Below are positions 61,382 through 64,000 of a stretch of DNA of 64,000 bases, one piece after another. This stretch comes from Osmia lignaria lignaria (taxonomy: Eukaryota; Arthropoda; Insecta; Hymenoptera; Megachilidae): positions 19,614,001-19,678,000 of the forward strand of contig NW_027478160.1 of assembly GCF_051020975.1 (NCBI RefSeq), given 5' to 3'. Made by a program: the position numbers and the translations under genes. Numbering within the stretch: position 1 is the stretch's first letter; each line of letters begins with the position of its first letter. A model generated the notes under the pieces. The model made no database searches. It was given only the letters and a program-made list of their open reading frames with translations, and was not told the DNA's origin.

Positions 61382-63957
61382 TCAGATGCGTAGTTCTCGA
61401 GATATATCAAGATATTTAAAAGTTCCGAAGCCGCACCAACATAATAGAGATACAGAAACACCGTGGCCCCTTTCTTTGAGATAACTCTGCACTATTGCGA
61501 GCTGCAAATGCCACTTCCAGCTTAGCTGTGCAGAAGAAGAACAACAAGAAGAAGAAATATCTCGAAATATGTCCGTCAGGCCCCTTCCCTTGAGATAAAT
61601 CAGCAAATATCTCGGAAACGAAGAGAGCTATGGCAAAATGTTAAGAGACCTTTTTTGTAGAGAATTAGGTTTCCTACTTTTTATGTTCTATGATATTTTT
61701 TGATCAGAAGCGTAGTTTTCGAGATATATCGAGATATTTAAAAGTTCCGAAGCCGCACCAACATAATAGAGATACAGAAACACCGTGGCCCCTTTCTTTG
61801 AGATAACTCTGCACTATTGCGAGCTGCAAATGCCACTTCCAGGTTAGCTGTGCAGAAGAAGAACAACAAGAAGAAGAAATATCTCGAAATATGTCCGTCA
61901 GGCCCCTTCCCTTGAGATATATCTGCAAATATCTCGGAAACGAAGCGAGCTATGGCAAAATGTTAAGAGACCTTTTTTGTAGAGAATTAAGTTTCCTACT
62001 TTTTATGTTCTATGATATTTTTTGATCAGATGCGTAGTTCTCGAGATATATCAAGATATTTAAAAGTTCCGAAGCCGCACCAACATAATAGAGATACAGA
62101 AACACCGTGGCCCCTTTCTTTGAGATAACTCTGCACTATTGCGAGCTGGAAATGCCACTTCCAGTTTAGCTGTGCAGAAGAAGAACAACAAGAAGAAGAA
62201 ATATCACGAAATATGTCCGTTAGGCCCCTTCCCTTGAGATAAATCTGCAAATATCTCGGAAACGAAGCGAGCTATGGCAAAATGTTAAGAGACCTTTTTT
62301 GTAGAGAATTAAGTTTCCTCCTTTTTATGTTCTACGATATTTTTTGATCAGATGCGCAGTTCACGAGATATATCAAGATATTTAAAAGTTCCGAAGACGC
62401 ACCAACATAATAGAGATACAGAAACACCGTGGCCCCTTTCTTTGAGATAACTCTGCACTATTGCGAGCTGCAAATGCGACTTCCAGCTTAGCTGTGCAGA
62501 AGAAGAACAACAAGAAGAAGAAATATCTCGAAATATGTCCGTCAGGCCCCTTCCCTTGAGATAAATCTGGAAATATCTCGGAAACGAAGAGAGTTATGGC
62601 AAAATGTTAAGAGACCTTTTTTGTAGAGAATTAAGTTTCCTACTTTTCATGTTCTATGATATTTTTTGATCAGATGCGTAGTTCTCGAGATATATCAAGA
62701 TATTTAAAAGTTCCGAAGCCGCACCAACATAATAGAGATACAGAAACACCGTGGCCCCTTTCTTTGAGATATCTCTGCACTATTGCGAGCTGTAAATGCC
62801 ACTTCCAGCTTAGCTGTGCAGAAGAAGAACAACAAGAAGAAGAAATATCTCGAAATATGTCCGTCAGGCCCCTTCCCTTGAGATATATCTGCAAATATCT
62901 CGGAAACGAAGCGAGCTATGGCAAAATGTTAAGAGACCTTTTTTGTAGAGAATTAAGTTTCCTACTTTTTATGTTCTATGATATTTTTTGATCAGATGCG
63001 TAGTTCTCGAGATATATCAAGATATTTAAAAGTTCCGAAGCCGCACCAACATAATAGAGATACAGAAACACCGTGGCTCCTTTCTTTGAGATAACTCTGC
63101 ACTATTGCGAGCTGGAAATGCCACTTCCAGTTTAGCTGTGCAGAAGAAGAACAACAAGAAGAAGAAATATCTCGAAATATGTCCGTTAGGCCCCTTCCCT
63201 TGAGATAAATCTGCAAATATCTCGGAAACGAAGCGAGCTATGGCAAAATGGTAAGAGACCATTTTTGTAGAGAATTAAGTTTCCTACTTTTTATGTTCTA
63301 TGATATTTTTTGATCAGATGCGTAGTTCTCGAGATATATCAAGATATTTAAAAGTTCCGAAGCCGCACTAACATAATAGAGATACAGAAACACCGTGGCC
63401 CCTTTCTTTGAGATAACTCTGCACTATTGCGAGCTGGAAATGCCACTTCCAGTTTAGCTGTGCAGAAGAAGAACAACAAGAAGAAGAAATATCACGAAAT
63501 ATGTCCGTTAGGCCCCTTCCGTTGAGATAAATCTGCAAATATCTCGGAAACGAAGCGAGCTATGGCAAAATGTTAAGAGACCTTTTTTGTAGAGAATTAA
63601 GTTTCCTACTTTTTATGTTCTATGATATTTTTTGATCAGATGCGCAGTTCACGAGATATATCAAGATATTTAAAAGTTCCGAAGCCGCACCAACATAATA
63701 GAGATACAGAAACACCGTGGCCCCTTTCTTTGAGATAACTCTGCACTATTGCGAGCTGGAAATGCCACTTCCAGTTTAGCTGTGCAGAAGAAGAACAACA
63801 AGAAGAAGAAATATCTCGAAATATGTCCGTTAGGCCCCTTCCCTTCAGATAAATCTGCAAATATCTCGGAAACGAAGCGAGCTATGGCAAAATCTTCAGA
63901 GACCTTTTTTGTAGAGAGTTAAGTTTCCTACTTTTTATGTTCTATGATATTTTTTGA
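61382..63957 (+). repeat. Right-end monomers 61382-63636
   Basis: Eight full monomers with many singleton changes, including CCAGGTTAGC (61841), AATCTGGAAAT (62564), AGATATCTCTGC (62767), ATGGTAAGAGACCATT (63247) and CACTAACAT (63369). 62026 shares its rare haplotype with 50117. 63314 and 63636 share part of it (ATATCACGAAAT, then GCGCAGTTCACGAG) but lack CCTCCTTTTT. No extended tandem duplication is visible. Confidence 0.8.
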
Positions 63958-64000
63958 TCAGATGCGTAGTTCTCGAGATATATCAAGATATTTAAAAGTT
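63958..64000 (+). repeat. Partial monomer at right edge
   Basis: The first 43 bp of a monomer of the CTCGAG/TATCAAG subtype, cut by the window end. The array continues beyond the window. Confidence 0.95.

Larger units (their letters stand above)
1..64000 (+). repeat. 322-bp satellite DNA array, about 198 head-to-tail monomers
   Basis: The same 322-bp unit repeats from edge to edge in one orientation. The TGATCA-containing start recurs at 207, 529, 851 and so on, with exactly 322-bp spacing up to 56557. Five 1-bp deletions then shift the phase, and the last start is at 63958. Monomers differ mainly by single-base substitutions. Groups of adjacent variants recur as higher-order blocks. No transposon, unique spacer or inversion interrupts the array. 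Such arrays are characteristic of eukaryotic centromeric, pericentromeric or other heterochromatin; which of these applies cannot be decided here. 322 bp is about twice 161 bp, so a two-nucleosome register is possible but is inference only. The species and the family name are not recognised. Confidence 0.98.

Noticed and set aside
207..63860. About 190 small minus-strand ORFs as a multigene family of 74-aa proteins
   Set aside because: The initiating codon is TTG, the frame has the 322-bp repeat period, substitutions are freely non-synonymous, and there is no gene context. It is satellite sequence read in one frame.
1..64000. CRISPR array or bacterial tandem repeat
   Set aside because: The unit is 322 bp with no short conserved repeat plus unique spacers, and no cas or other bacterial genes are present.
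1..64000. Retroelement or DNA transposon insertion
   Set aside because: Phase and orientation continue through the whole window. No stretch lacks satellite identity, and no terminal repeats or coding domains occur.

Overview
The window is one uninterrupted head-to-tail satellite DNA array. A 322-bp monomer (about 39% GC by hand count of one consensus copy) repeats about 198 times, all in the same orientation. A partial monomer lies at each window edge. I found no gene, RNA gene, transposon insertion, inversion or unique-sequence island. Monomer starts stay exactly in 322-bp phase from 207 to 56557 (175 monomers, no net indel). The last 7 kb hold five single-base deletions. This organisation is typical of (peri)centromeric or other heterochromatic satellite DNA of a eukaryote. 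The species cannot be named from the sequence. I have an unverified impression that some motifs (TAGAGAATTA, ATCTCGGAAACGAAG) resemble dispersed arthropod repeats.

Layout from left to right. 1-6592 is a tandem duplication of an 11-monomer (3542 bp) block. 6593-10538 is a mosaic of monomer types, including one with a likely gene-conversion patch (10189). 10539-18995 is a tandem duplication of a 13-monomer (4186 bp) block, built mainly from a 6-monomer higher-order repeat (A-B-C-D-E-F, 1932 bp). 18701-20912 carries further rearranged HOR units. 20913-26726 recurs almost unchanged at 42487-48300, 21,574 bp (67 monomers) away. Between those two copies, 26-43 kb is a nest of overlapping duplications with offsets of 3, 4, 10, 11, 19, 20 and 29 monomers. 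From about 50 kb to the end the array is less homogeneous. It has short 3-monomer ladders, stop codons in the otherwise shared open frame, and the only length changes in the window.

Inside each monomer I see a TGATCA palindrome, short inverted repeats around TCGAGATATTT / AAATATCTCGA, a diverged 27-bp internal direct repeat, a 24-bp purine-rich mirror repeat, a small hairpin and T-tracts. A 74-codon minus-strand frame is open in 187 of 198 monomers, but it starts with TTG rather than ATG and its variants change amino acids freely. I read it as a passenger of homogenisation, not a gene. The main interest of the window is that it records unequal crossovers. Several junction monomers can be placed to within 12-123 bp and some can be put in relative order.
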